A stretch of 64,000 bases of DNA, from NCBI GenBank assembly GCA_031378845.1, contig JANNES010000006.1:36958-100957 (forward strand). The letters are read 5' to 3'. Source of the stretch: JAJNPS01 sp031378845 (GTDB lineage: Bacteria; Pseudomonadota; Alphaproteobacteria; Rhodobacterales; Rhodobacteraceae). Shown in pieces: positions 17,961 through 26,423 of this stretch. Made by a program: the position numbers and the translations under genes. Positions within the stretch are counted from its first letter, which is position 1. Every line of letters starts with the position of its first letter. The notes under the pieces are model-generated. The model was not told the origin of the DNA. It did no database searches and saw only the letters and a list, made by a program, of their open reading frames with translations.

Positions 17961-18920
17961 TCAGGCCGCCAGTCCCTTGGCACCCATGTCCAGAAACTTT
18001 TGGCGACGGTCTTTTACAAGCTGATCCGGCTTTTTGCCCGACAACTCCTTGAGCATCAGCTCGATACCCTTGCCGACCGCCTCGATCGTCTCCTTGGCAC
18101 CGCGTTGCGCACCGCCCAAAGGCTCTTTCACGATCCGGTCGATCACGCCCAGTTTTTGCAGGTCTTGTGCCGTCAGGCGCAGTGCCTCGGCGGCTTCGCG
18201 CATCTTTTCGGCATCCTTCCACAAGATCGAGGCGCAACCTTCGGGACTGATAACCGAATAGACGGAATGTTCCAGCATCGCGATCCGGTTTGCCGTTGCA
18301 AAGGCAACCGCGCCGCCTGACCCGCCTTCGCCGATCACAACCGAAATCAGCGGCACGCCGATTTCCAGGCACTTTGCCGTGGACCGCGCAATTGCCTCAG
18401 CCTGACCGCGTTCCTCTGCACCCTTGCCGGGATAGGCGCCGGGCGTGTCGACCAGCGTAATCACGGGCAGGCCAAAACGGTGGGCGATATCCATCAGGCG
18501 GATGGCCTTGCGGTAGCCTTCGGGGCGCGCCATGCCAAAGTTCCGCTCGATCCTGCTTTTGGTGTCGTTTCCCTTTTCATGGCCGATCACCATCACCGGC
18601 GTGTCGTTGAACCGTGCAAGGCCGCCCATCACGGCGTGATCCTCGGCAAAGTTGCGATCCCCCGCGAGGGGCGTGAATTCGGCAAACAGCGCCTCGATGT
18701 AATCCTTGCAATGCGGCCGGTCCGGATGGCGCGCAACCTGGCATTTCTGCCAAGGCGTCAGGTTCTTGTAGAGGTCACGCAGCGCTGTTTCGGCCTTGCG
18801 GTCCAAGGCTTCGGCCTCACGACCGACATCCATGCCGGATGCGCTTCTGGCCATCGCGCGCAGTTCTTCGGCCTTGCCCTCGATCTCTGCCAACGGCTTT
18901 TCGAATTCAAGGTAGTTCAT
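17961..18920 (-). CDS. accA: Acetyl-CoA carboxylase carboxyltransferase subunit alpha
   Basis: 319 residues, the standard AccA length. N-terminal MNYLEFEKPLAEIEGK helix, the CoA-binding core HEKGNDTKSRIERNFGM, PEGYRKAIRLM, TPGAYPGKGAEERGQ and the GEGGSGGA oxyanion region are present in order. With AccD (not in window) it transfers carboxyl from biotin to acetyl-CoA, the first committed fatty acid step. GGAGAG precedes the ATG at 18920. Confidence 0.97.
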   Translation of the reverse strand: MNYLEFEKPLAEIEGKAEELRAMARSASGMDVGREAEALDRKAETALRDLYKNLTPWQKCQVARHPDRPHCKDYIEALFAEFTPLAGDRNFAEDHAVMGGLARFNDTPVMVIGHEKGNDTKSRIERNFGMARPEGYRKAIRLMDIAHRFGLPVITLVDTPGAYPGKGAEERGQAEAIARSTAKCLEIGVPLISVVIGEGGSGGAVAFATANRIAMLEHSVYSVISPEGCASILWKDAEKMREAAEALRLTAQDLQKLGVIDRIVKEPLGGAQRGAKETIEAVGKGIELMLKELSGKKPDQLVKDRRQKFLDMGAKGLAA

Positions 18921-19087
18921 GGAACTCTCCATCCAGCGCCAGTTGTCTGTATGGCCGCAGCCCGCGAAAAGTGCAACCGGCTGACCGGCCATGCGCCTGC
19001 GCCCGCATCGTGTTGCCCGCGCTTTGACGTTGCGCGGTTTGGCCGGGGCGGGTTAGCGTCGGGGACAGTTCATGTATCGGCAAGCAG

Positions 19088-19951
19088 GTGATCTTGCAAC
19101 TTTTTCTCGCGAATGACACATCCCCCGCCCCACATGCCGGGTGCAAAGCGGTCATGCGGTCGTTGCGCGCGGCCATTGCGGGGGTCCCGGATCTTGTGGT
19201 GACGGGGACGCATGTTGTGGGCACCAACGATGTTGATGAGACCGCATTTACCCAAGCCGACATCCTGATGATCAATGGCGAGGGCACGCTGCACCATTCC
19301 GGCCATCGCGCCCGGTTCTTGATGGCAATGATCGAAAAAGCCAAGGCAAGCGGCAAGCGCGTCATGTTGGTCAACGCGCTGTTTCAGCAATATGAGTGCC
19401 CCAGCGACGATCTCTTGGCGGGGCTGGCTCTTTTGACCGTGCGAGAGCCGCGCAGCGCCGCCTTTGCCGCCCGTTTTGGTGGGCGACCGCGTTTGTTGCT
19501 GGATTCTGCGGCTGACCCGGTTTTCCTGACCGGCGGCATCGCCCGCCCCCTGCAACATGGCCGCGTCATCGGCGGCGTACACAAGGATGGATTGCTCGAA
19601 CGCCCCTTTGCCGGAATGCCGGGCGACCGGCTGCGAATGTCCGATGCCAGTTTTGAGGATATCGTGGCCACGTTGCGTCGGGCCGAGATCTACCTGACTG
19701 CGCAGCATCATGGTGTTTACGCCGCGGCGCTGGCGGGATGTCCTTTCATTGCAACCCCGTCGAACAGCCACAAGATCGAGTCCTTCATTGAATGGACCGG
19801 GCTGCCCGTTCCGATCTGCCTGCGCCTAGACGAGATCAAGCCTGCGATAAAGTTTGCCCTGCGGAACCGCGCGATGTTTGTCGAGTTGCAAGATTTCATG
19901 CGCAGCCAGTCGGTGTTGACGAGCGCGATGATCGCCGAGGCGCTGCGCTAG
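19088..19951 (+). CDS. Polysaccharide pyruvyl transferase-family protein
   Basis: 287 residues with GTG start. The Rossmann segment ADILMINGEGTLHH and the later YLTAQHHGVYAAALAGCPFIATPSNS are hallmarks of PF04230, which adds ketal-linked pyruvate to exopolysaccharide sugars. No exopolysaccharide genes are adjacent, so it could act on another surface glycan. It diverges from accA across 167 bp. Substrate unassigned. Confidence 0.75.
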   Translation: MILQLFLANDTSPAPHAGCKAVMRSLRAAIAGVPDLVVTGTHVVGTNDVDETAFTQADILMINGEGTLHHSGHRARFLMAMIEKAKASGKRVMLVNALFQQYECPSDDLLAGLALLTVREPRSAAFAARFGGRPRLLLDSAADPVFLTGGIARPLQHGRVIGGVHKDGLLERPFAGMPGDRLRMSDASFEDIVATLRRAEIYLTAQHHGVYAAALAGCPFIATPSNSHKIESFIEWTGLPVPICLRLDEIKPAIKFALRNRAMFVELQDFMRSQSVLTSAMIAEALR

Positions 19952-20013
19952 TTCGGCAAGATTTGTACCAGACACTTGTGGCATCCAAAGCCGGTGAAAA
20001 GGTGGAGCGGGCA

Positions 20014-20855
20014 ATGGCCTCAGTTTACGAAAAACGCATCCTGCGGGTACTGGACTACATCCACGCCAATCCAGCGGGTGATCTGTCGCTGGACGCATTG
20101 GCCGATGTGGCGGCGATGAGCCGGTTTCACTGGCACCGGGTGTTTCACGGCATGACGGGCGAGACGCTTGCCGATGTCGTACGCCGGATCAGGCTGCATC
20201 GCGCAGCGTGCTGGCTGGTGCAGACGGACAGGTCAGTCCCCGAACTCGCGACTATGGCGGGCTTTGGAAACGTGAAAACGTTCACGCGTCTTTTTCGGCA
20301 AGCCTACGGCCATTACCCAGCTGCTTTTCGCAAACTGGGCGAGTTGACTTCGCCCTATCAACCCAAAAGAAAAAGAAACCCTGTCATGTTCTCGGTTGAA
20401 ATCGCCTATGCCCCGCCCGCCGCTTGCTGGCGGTGCCACATCGCGGCTCGTATATGGAAATCTCGAAAGCCTTCGAAAAGCTCAGTGCGATTGCCGCTTC
20501 GCGCAACCTGTTTGCACATGCTCGCGGCATGGTTGGGGTCTATTACGACGACCCGTCTGCCACCAACGTCGCCGATTTGCGCAGCCATGCGGGGCTGGTG
20601 GTGGACGCGAGCCTGCCAGCGGTTGATGGCTTGGAGGATGTGCAGTTGCCTGGCGGTCGTACGGCGGTTCTGCGCTACAAGGGCCATTACTCGGGTCTGC
20701 CTGCGGCTTACGATCACCTGTATGGCACATGGTTGCCGGCATCAGGATTTGAGTCGGGCAACTCCCCGGTGTTTGAGGATTACATCAACTCTCCGATGGA
20801 CACTGCGCCAGACGATTTGCTGACGGATATCTGTTTGCCTTTGGCCGATCGATGA
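20014..20855 (+). pseudogene. AraC-family regulator with GyrI-like domain, frameshifted
   Basis: The first frame (from ATG 20014, GGAG upstream) encodes a complete N-terminal AraC DNA-binding domain: two helix-turn-helix units, with the second ending in GFGNVKTFTRLFRQAYGHYPAAFRK. It continues to FSVEIAYAPPA and then turns to nonsense. The frame starting at 20421 carries the matching effector-binding (GyrI-like) domain, RLLAVPHRGSYMEISKAFEKL to the TGA at 20853-20855. Restoring one C in the C-rich stretch 20411-20421 joins them into about 280 residues, a normal length. It may be a real mutation or a sequencing error. The last bases overlap the DUF1801 start. Confidence 0.85.
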
Positions 20856-21280
20856 GCACAAGCGACGTGCCAATGTCGCCAGAGGTCAGGGCAGTTTTCG
20901 ATGCATGCCCGGCCGAGACGCGTTCCGGCATGGCATTGCTGCGCGCGCTGATTTTTGCGCGCGCCGCCGAGCTGCCCGCCGTCGGGCGCGTTGTCGAGGG
21001 CTTGCGCTGGGGTCAGCCAGCCTACCTCACGCCAGACACCGGCGCTGCTTGCAGTCTGCGCATCGGCCCGGCACCGGGTGGCGACTTTGCGCTGTTCGTG
21101 CACTGCAAAACCGCGCTGATCGAAAGTTTTGTCCGCGGACCCGGTGCAGGGATGCGGGTGCAGGGAACCCGCGCTGTCTTGTTCTGCAAAGCCGAGGATG
21201 TGCCAAAGACGGCAGTCTCAATGTTGATCGGACAAGCGCTGACGTATCATTGTCCAAAGCGTCGGACGGCGCCCGATTGA
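20852..21280 (+). CDS. DUF1801 (YdhG-like) domain protein
   Basis: 142 residues with the DUF1801 features: an N-terminal helical segment, the VVEGLRWGQPAYLTP motif, and a central sheet with FALFVHCKTALIESF. This is the YdhG/YjhG-like alpha/beta fold, role unknown. ATG overlaps the stop of the AraC/GyrI gene (ATGA), suggesting translational coupling that the upstream frameshift may have disturbed. Confidence 0.75.
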   Translation: MSTSDVPMSPEVRAVFDACPAETRSGMALLRALIFARAAELPAVGRVVEGLRWGQPAYLTPDTGAACSLRIGPAPGGDFALFVHCKTALIESFVRGPGAGMRVQGTRAVLFCKAEDVPKTAVSMLIGQALTYHCPKRRTAPD

Positions 21281-21296
21281 CGCCTGAAAACAGCAG

Positions 21297-21322
21297 CGCC
21301 CCGCAGCTTGCGCTACGGGGCG
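21297..21322 (+). terminator. Hairpin terminator after DUF1801
   Basis: CGCCCCG (21297-21303) pairs with CGGGGCG (21316-21322); the 12-nt loop holds an inner AGC/GCT pair. A CCCCTTTTT stretch follows at about 21331-21339. A second hairpin, GCTGCAC/GTGCAGC, follows within 60 bp. Both sit in the convergent gap before mcl1. Confidence 0.55.
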
Positions 21323-21460
21323 TGCATCCTCCCCTTTTTGCTGCACGGGGCCTCCCGTCCCGGATGTGCAGCGCGGGTATTCTTTTCAAACTGCCACTTT
21401 TCTGGCCGCCGATCTAAAAAGACTGCCCCTGTTCCAAGCGGTCTGTCAACAACTGCCTTT

Positions 21461-22417
21461 TTACCTTTTGGTCAACTCGGACTGGCGCACAATGACCTCT
21501 GCCTGCTTGATCGAGGCGATATCCACAAGGCGGCCTTTATACACGGTCGCGCCCTCACCGCGCGCCTTGGCGTCGGCCATCGCAACAAGGATTTCGCGGG
21601 CCTCGGCGACGGCGACATCGCTCGGGGTAAAGACCTCGTTGGCCAAGGCAACCTGCTTGGGGTGGATCGCCCATTTGCCGACCATGCCCAAAGTCGCAGC
21701 CCTGCGCGCCTGCGCGCGAAACCCGTCATCGTCGCCAAAGTCGCCGAACGGGCCGTCGACGGGCAGAACGCCGTGGGTCCTGCATGCCGCGACGATGGCT
21801 GCCGTCGCCCAGTGCCAAGGGTCCGGCCAATGGCGCGCGCCTTCTTGCAGCATGTAGTAGTTTTCCTGCGTGCCACCGATCCCGGTCGTCTGCATGCCCA
21901 TCGACGCCGCAAAATCCGCGGCGCCGAGGCTCATCGCCTGCAGACGCGGACTTGCAGAGGCGATCTCTTCGACATGCGTGATGCCTGCAGCGCTTTCGAT
22001 GATCACTTCAAAACCGATGGCCTTGGTCCGGCCCATCGTGCGTTCGACCGCTGTTACCAGCGCGTCGACCGCGTACACGTCCGCTGCGCAGCCAACCTTG
22101 GGAATCATGATCAGATCAAGCCGATCGCCACCTTGCTCCAAGAGATCCACGACATCGCGGTACCACCATGGTGTGTCGAGCCCATTGATTCGCACCGATA
22201 AGGTTTTGCCGCCCCAATTGACGTCACGCGTCGCTGCAATGACCGTGGCCCGCGCAGACGCCTTGTCAGATGGCGCAACCGAATCCTCCAGATCGAGGTT
22301 CACCACATCCGCTGCTGACGCCGCCATCTTTTCAAAGAGCGCTGGACGTGAGCCGGGACCGAAAAGCTGGCACCGGTTCGGGCGGGCGGGCGGGGCGGGC
22401 TGTGGGCGGAACGACAT
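21461..22417 (-). CDS. mcl1: L-malyl-CoA / beta-methylmalyl-CoA lyase
   Basis: 318 residues of the HpcH/HpaI citrate-lyase-beta family. The sequence from PARPNRCQLFGPGSRP through NLDLEDSVAP, VRINGLDTPWWYRDVV and GIGGTQENYYMLQEGA is typical of Mcl1 from Rhodobacter-type bacteria. Mcl1 cleaves malyl-CoA to acetyl-CoA and glyoxylate and beta-methylmalyl-CoA to propionyl-CoA and glyoxylate, in the ethylmalonyl-CoA pathway for acetate assimilation. It stands alone here, without mch, ccr or ecm, which in this group are often elsewhere. Confidence 0.93.
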   Translation of the reverse strand: MSFRPQPAPPARPNRCQLFGPGSRPALFEKMAASAADVVNLDLEDSVAPSDKASARATVIAATRDVNWGGKTLSVRINGLDTPWWYRDVVDLLEQGGDRLDLIMIPKVGCAADVYAVDALVTAVERTMGRTKAIGFEVIIESAAGITHVEEIASASPRLQAMSLGAADFAASMGMQTTGIGGTQENYYMLQEGARHWPDPWHWATAAIVAACRTHGVLPVDGPFGDFGDDDGFRAQARRAATLGMVGKWAIHPKQVALANEVFTPSDVAVAEAREILVAMADAKARGEGATVYKGRLVDIASIKQAEVIVRQSELTKR

Positions 22418-22445
22418 GCAGACCTCGGCAATGATGTTTCCAAAT

Positions 22446-22458
22446 CAATCGCCGATTG
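22446..22458. promoter_or_regulatory. Inverted repeat just upstream of mcl1
   Basis: CAATC-GCC-GATTG lies 29 bp from the mcl1 ATG. The arms are short, so this is a weak operator candidate. Confidence 0.25.
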
Positions 22459-22514
22459 GTTAGATTATTGCGCAGCCGCTCGCAAGATCGTTTTCGCAAC
22501 TGCAGCAACATGGA

Positions 22515-22931
22515 CTACTTTGCGCGCGCCCGGTTGTTGCGTGGCGCATGCTCCAGCTCGATCAGGCCCAAAAGCTCCATCACGGGTGTCACGTAATTCG
22601 CAAAGCGGCCCCGATAGCCCTTTCGCAACCCGTAATACCCGCCCACGGGGTTATTTTCGTCGCGTGCCCAGGACTCGACTGACCCCTCAGGCGTCGGCTT
22701 GCCCTCGTCGGCGTTGCCCAGCGCGACCCAGTCTCCGGCGGCCCTGAGCATGGCATGACAATCCTCGATGCCCCGCAACTGATAGCTCAACTGGGTCGTG
22801 CCGACCTGCACCACGAGGCGCGGCACGGGTGCCTCGGCATCCCGCCAGACCTGGAATTCGGACGTCAGCGACGGCGTTTTCAAAAGCCACGGATCATCCT
22901 TTTCGCCATTGCCATACCTCACCTGACCCAT
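22515..22931 (-). CDS. Conserved-looking protein of unknown function
   Basis: 138 residues from ATG 22931, which has GGGAG upstream and leaves room for a divergent promoter; the ATG at 23015 would overlap the regulator gene. The protein is soluble, with GEKDDPWLLKTP near the start and WARDENNPVGGYYGLRKGYRGRFANYV in the second half, then a C-terminal MELLGLIELEH helix. I do not recognise a family with certainty. It is divergent from the YafY-type regulator with one inverted repeat between them, so it may be that regulator's target. Confidence 0.7.
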   Translation of the reverse strand: MGQVRYGNGEKDDPWLLKTPSLTSEFQVWRDAEAPVPRLVVQVGTTQLSYQLRGIEDCHAMLRAAGDWVALGNADEGKPTPEGSVESWARDENNPVGGYYGLRKGYRGRFANYVTPVMELLGLIELEHAPRNNRARAK

Positions 22932-22980
22932 GTTCCGCGCTCCCATTGCGTTTGCCGACTCAAGCTTAGGGCGTGTAAGG

Positions 22981-22995
22981 TGACATCTTGTGTCA
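22981..22995. promoter_or_regulatory. Candidate operator, TGACA-N5-TGTCA
   Basis: A perfect 5-bp dyad with a 5-bp spacer lies between two divergent genes, 18 bp before the regulator ATG and 49 bp before the other. The geometry fits binding by a dimeric helix-turn-helix protein; the adjacent YafY-type regulator is the obvious candidate (inference). Confidence 0.5.
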
Positions 22996-23013
22996 TACAT
23001 GTAGGGCGCAGAC

Positions 23014-23634
23014 ATGCGGGCCGCGCGATTGTTGCAGATGCTCTTGATCTTGCAAAACCGGGGTCAACAGACATGCGCGGCGCTGTCGACGGCGCTGGAG
23101 GTTTCGCGCCGGACCATCTTGCGCGATATCGACGCGCTGACCGAGGCCGGGCTGCCGGTGATCGTCCATCGCGGAAATCAGGGCGGAGTCGCGTTGGGGT
23201 TTGGATATCGCACCAAGTTGACGGGTCTCGGTTCGGATGAGGCAGAGGCGATGGGCATGCTGCTGTCGATCCTGCCAACCGAGCTGGTCGATCTGGGAAT
23301 GGGTGCTGCCGTGTCGCGAGCGCAGGCCAGGCTGAGGGAAGCCTTTCCCGATCAGACGCGTGCGCAGATGGCGCGTATCCGGTTGCTGTTTCCGGTCTGC
23401 ACCTTGCCCGCTGCCGCGCCCGATCCCCGCCGCGAAGCGTTGAGCCGCGCAGTGCAGAGGCGACTGGTCGTCCACCTTGGATATGGCGGCGCCAATCAGG
23501 TTGCCGTGCACCCCATCGCTTTGAAGGTGACCCCCGGCGGCTGGCTCCTTCATGATCGACTGACGGATCGACATTATGCAGAGGCGGATTGGGGCGACAT
23601 CAATGTCTCTGCGAAAGCATTTGCGGATTCGTGA
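23014..23634 (+). CDS. YafY-type HTH_11/WYL transcriptional regulator
   Basis: 206 residues. An N-terminal winged helix of the HTH_11/DeoR type (residues about 1-55: LQMLLILQNRG, then SRRTILRDIDALTEAG) is followed by a linker and a short WYL-like region. The C-terminal WCX extension is short compared with typical 230-320 residue members. These proteins usually act at their own divergent promoter. The epimerase gene starts 21 bp downstream, but that gene pair looks functionally unrelated. Confidence 0.8.
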   Translation: MRAARLLQMLLILQNRGQQTCAALSTALEVSRRTILRDIDALTEAGLPVIVHRGNQGGVALGFGYRTKLTGLGSDEAEAMGMLLSILPTELVDLGMGAAVSRAQARLREAFPDQTRAQMARIRLLFPVCTLPAAAPDPRREALSRAVQRRLVVHLGYGGANQVAVHPIALKVTPGGWLLHDRLTDRHYAEADWGDINVSAKAFADS

Positions 23635-23655
23635 TCTTGCGGCCAAGCATTCGCG

Positions 23656-24618
23656 ATGATCACCGCCACCCCCGAGACGTTTCGTCTGGCGCAGACCTTT
23701 ACCATCGCGCGGGGGTCCAAGACGCATGCGCATGTAGTGAGCGTCGAGGTTGCCCGCACCGGGCACAAAGGGCACGGGGAATGCGTGCCATATGCGCGTT
23801 ATGGCGAGACGGTGGAGAGCGTTCTGTCCCAGATCAATAGCCTGCCTCCGGGGATCAGCCGTGCAAGCTTGCAATCCCTTTTGCCCGCCGGAGCAGCGCG
23901 CAATGCGGTCGACTGCGCCATGTGGGACCTTGAAGCGAAGTCGAGCGGCAACCGTGCCTGGGATCTGGCCGGATTGCGCAGACCTTCGCCTGCGATCACG
24001 GCGTTTACGCTTTCGCTCGGCACGCCTGACCAAATGCGCGCCGATGCGGCCAGACATGCGCATCGTCCTGTGCTCAAGATCAAGTTGGGTACCCCTGACG
24101 ACCTGCCCCGGCTAAAGGCCGTCCGAGCCGGTGCGCCGATTGCAACCATTATTGTGGATGCCAACGAAGGCTGGACACCCGAAATCTATGCCGACCTTGC
24201 GCCGCATTTGCTTCGCCTTGGCGTGGCGCTGGTCGAACAGCCCTTGCCCGCAGATGACGATGACATGCTGTCCGAAATCGCGCGTCCGTTGCCGGTCTGT
24301 GCCGATGAATCCTGCCATGATCGCGCCAGTCTGGCGTCCCTGCGCGGCAGATATGACCTGGTGAACATCAAGCTGGACAAGGCGGGCGGCCTGACCGAGG
24401 CACTGGCCTTGCGGACCGAAGCCATGGCGATGGGCTTTGGCGTCATGGTCGGCTGCATGGTCGGGACCAGCCTTGGGATGGCCCCGGCGACACTTCTGAC
24501 GGTGGGGGCCGCATTTACGGATCTTGACGGCCCGCTGCTTCTGGCTGAAGACCGGGCGCATCCGCTGACCTTTGATGCCAAAGGTATCCACCCACCTGAT
24601 CCGCAACTTTGGGGATGA
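23656..24618 (+). CDS. Enolase-superfamily dipeptide epimerase / N-acetylamino acid racemase-like
   Basis: 320 residues of the muconate-lactonizing subgroup. The K-x-K motif is in PVLKIKLG, metal ligands are D in VDANEGW, E in VEQPLP and D in CADESCH, and the second base Lys is in NIKLDKAGG. Such enzymes epimerise L-Ala-D/L-Glu or racemise N-acyl-amino acids (DgcA-like). The next gene, a D-amino-acid transaminase, overlaps it by 4 bp, which supports work on D-amino acids or peptidoglycan peptides. The precise substrate is undetermined. Confidence 0.83.
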   Translation: MITATPETFRLAQTFTIARGSKTHAHVVSVEVARTGHKGHGECVPYARYGETVESVLSQINSLPPGISRASLQSLLPAGAARNAVDCAMWDLEAKSSGNRAWDLAGLRRPSPAITAFTLSLGTPDQMRADAARHAHRPVLKIKLGTPDDLPRLKAVRAGAPIATIIVDANEGWTPEIYADLAPHLLRLGVALVEQPLPADDDDMLSEIARPLPVCADESCHDRASLASLRGRYDLVNIKLDKAGGLTEALALRTEAMAMGFGVMVGCMVGTSLGMAPATLLTVGAAFTDLDGPLLLAEDRAHPLTFDAKGIHPPDPQLWG

Positions 24619-25484
24619 CCATGACCCGCACCGTCTATGTGAACGGCCAGTATCTGCCCGAAGATCAGGCCACCGTGTCAATTTTCGACCGGGGGTTCCT
24701 CATGGCGGACGGGGTCTATGAAGTAACCTCGGTGCTGGATGGCAAGCTGATCGACTTTGCTGGTCACGCGATCCGGCTGGATCGCAGCCTGCTCGCGCTG
24801 GACATGACCAATCCGATGACTTCTGTTGATCTGGCGGCGATGTTTCGCGAACTTGTGCACCTGAACGATATCGATCAGGGCATGATCTATCTGCAGATCA
24901 CCCGTGGCAATCCCGGCGACCGATCATTCGTGTTTCCCGATGCATCCTTGCCCCCCACGGTCGTCGCCTTTACCCAAAATGTCCCGAACCTTGCCGATGC
25001 GCCCGCCGCCAAGACCGGGTTCAAGGTCATCTCCATCCCCGACCTGCGCTGGGACCGCGTGGATATCAAGACGACACAGCTTTTGTACCCGTCCATGGGC
25101 AAGATGATGGCGAAAAAGGCGGGCTGCGATGACAGCTGGTTCGTGGCAGATGACGGCGGCATCACCGAAGGCACGTCGAACAACGCCTATATCGTCAAAG
25201 GCAACAAGATCATCACCCGCCATTTGTCGACCGATATCCTGCACGGGATCACCCGCGCATCGGTCCTGCGCTTTGCCGCCGAGGCGCAATTCGACGTCGA
25301 GGAGCGCCCCTTTACCGTGGCCGAGGCGCAAGACGCGGATGAGGCATTCTCGACCGCCGCGTCGATTTTCGTGATGCCGGTGGTGGAGATTGACGGCGCG
25401 CCCGTCGGGACCGGCAAGCCCGGCCCGGTCGCCGTGCGCCTGCGCGAGCTTTATCTTGACGAGATGCGCAAGACTGCCATCTGA
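24615..25484 (+). CDS. D-amino-acid transaminase
   Basis: 289 residues, PLP fold IV. N-terminal VYVNGQYLPEDQATVSIFDRGFLMADGVYEV is diagnostic. The PLP lysine lies in VDIKTTQLLYPSMGK, and GGITEGTSNNAYIV supplies phosphate contacts. It interconverts D-amino acids and 2-oxo acids. ATG overlaps the stop of the epimerase (ATGA); another ATG lies two codons later. Confidence 0.9.
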   Translation: MTMTRTVYVNGQYLPEDQATVSIFDRGFLMADGVYEVTSVLDGKLIDFAGHAIRLDRSLLALDMTNPMTSVDLAAMFRELVHLNDIDQGMIYLQITRGNPGDRSFVFPDASLPPTVVAFTQNVPNLADAPAAKTGFKVISIPDLRWDRVDIKTTQLLYPSMGKMMAKKAGCDDSWFVADDGGITEGTSNNAYIVKGNKIITRHLSTDILHGITRASVLRFAAEAQFDVEERPFTVAEAQDADEAFSTAASIFVMPVVEIDGAPVGTGKPGPVAVRLRELYLDEMRKTAI

Positions 25485-25486
25485 GG

Positions 25487-26308
25487 TCAGGCCGTCTCGG
25501 CTTTTGCCAACGCGCCCCATAGTGCCGGAACAAGCCGCACCGCCCACTTTGCCTGACTTTGTGCGTCACCGACCAGATCGCTTCGCAGCTCAATCAACGT
25601 GTTCAGCCGACCCGTCTGCAACGCATGCCGGTCAACCGAATCTCCGGGCAGATGACCCGCATAGGGCTCGTTGTCGCCGACACAGAGTGTCCGGTCCCGC
25701 GCCAGCTCCTCCAAAAGCGGCTCGGACAGCGTCGGGCCGAGGTGACTGTAAAGCACACCGACATGCCACGGCCGCGACGCACGACCCTTGAGGCAAGGGG
25801 TAAAGGAATGCACCGCCAATAGAACCGTATCCTGGCGGCGCATCATCAGCCGCCCCAGCGCCATGTGATACGGCTCGTAGAGCCTGGTCAGTCGCGCGTC
25901 GATCTCGTCTTGGCTGATGTGACGATTGCCGGGAATGATGGTGCCGTCATACAGGCGCATGATCAGCGTGGGATCGTCTTTGCCTCGGTTGGGATCGATG
26001 ACAAGGCGGCTGAATTGCGACAGAACGACCGGACTATCGAGCGCCGCACCAAGTTCCAGCGCAAGCCCGGCCGCGCCGATATCCCACGCAATATGGCGCG
26101 CCATGTCTTGCGCAGCAATGCCCAGATCGCCGCCCTGAACCCAGTCCGGGACTGCATTCGATGCGTGATCGCAACTGACGACCCAGCGACCAGGTCGATC
26201 AGCGCCAACAATGACAAAAGCCAAACCGGTCCTCGCCGCGACGTATGTGACAGCACTAACCCTCACAACCCTCGGCGTCCATCCCGAGGCTCGCCTGCAA
26301 AAGCACAT
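25487..26308 (-). CDS. N-formylglutamate amidohydrolase family protein (first copy)
   Basis: 273 residues from ATG 26308; GTG 26266 (259 residues) is an equally credible start. The family elements are VSCDHASNAVP, ARHIAWDIGA, SRLVIDPNRG and AVHSFTPC, with His and Asp ligands of the metallohydrolase. PF05013 enzymes release formate from N-formylglutamate in histidine breakdown or act on related substrates. No hut genes are nearby. The gene ends 2 bp from the convergent transaminase. A second paralog is at 34687-35547. Confidence 0.82.
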   Translation of the reverse strand: MCFCRRASGWTPRVVRVSAVTYVAARTGLAFVIVGADRPGRWVVSCDHASNAVPDWVQGGDLGIAAQDMARHIAWDIGAAGLALELGAALDSPVVLSQFSRLVIDPNRGKDDPTLIMRLYDGTIIPGNRHISQDEIDARLTRLYEPYHMALGRLMMRRQDTVLLAVHSFTPCLKGRASRPWHVGVLYSHLGPTLSEPLLEELARDRTLCVGDNEPYAGHLPGDSVDRHALQTGRLNTLIELRSDLVGDAQSQAKWAVRLVPALWGALAKAETA

Positions 26309-26331
26309 TACCTTGCAACAACAGAATCAGG

Positions 26332-26341
26332 TTAGCGCTAA
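26332..26341. promoter_or_regulatory. Perfect palindrome TTAGCGCTAA upstream of pyk
   Basis: Ten-base perfect dyad with a central CG step, 82 bp before the pyk ATG and about 24 bp before the divergent gene. LacI-family operators commonly have a central CG in such palindromes, so a carbon-metabolism LacI-type repressor is a plausible ligand (inference). Confidence 0.4.
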
Positions 26342-26423
26342 AGGGCGCAGTTGCCCCGCCATCCCAATTGCGCCATAAGGCCAGCGGCTCACGACACTCA
26401 TTGGATGCTAGAAGGAACCCAGC

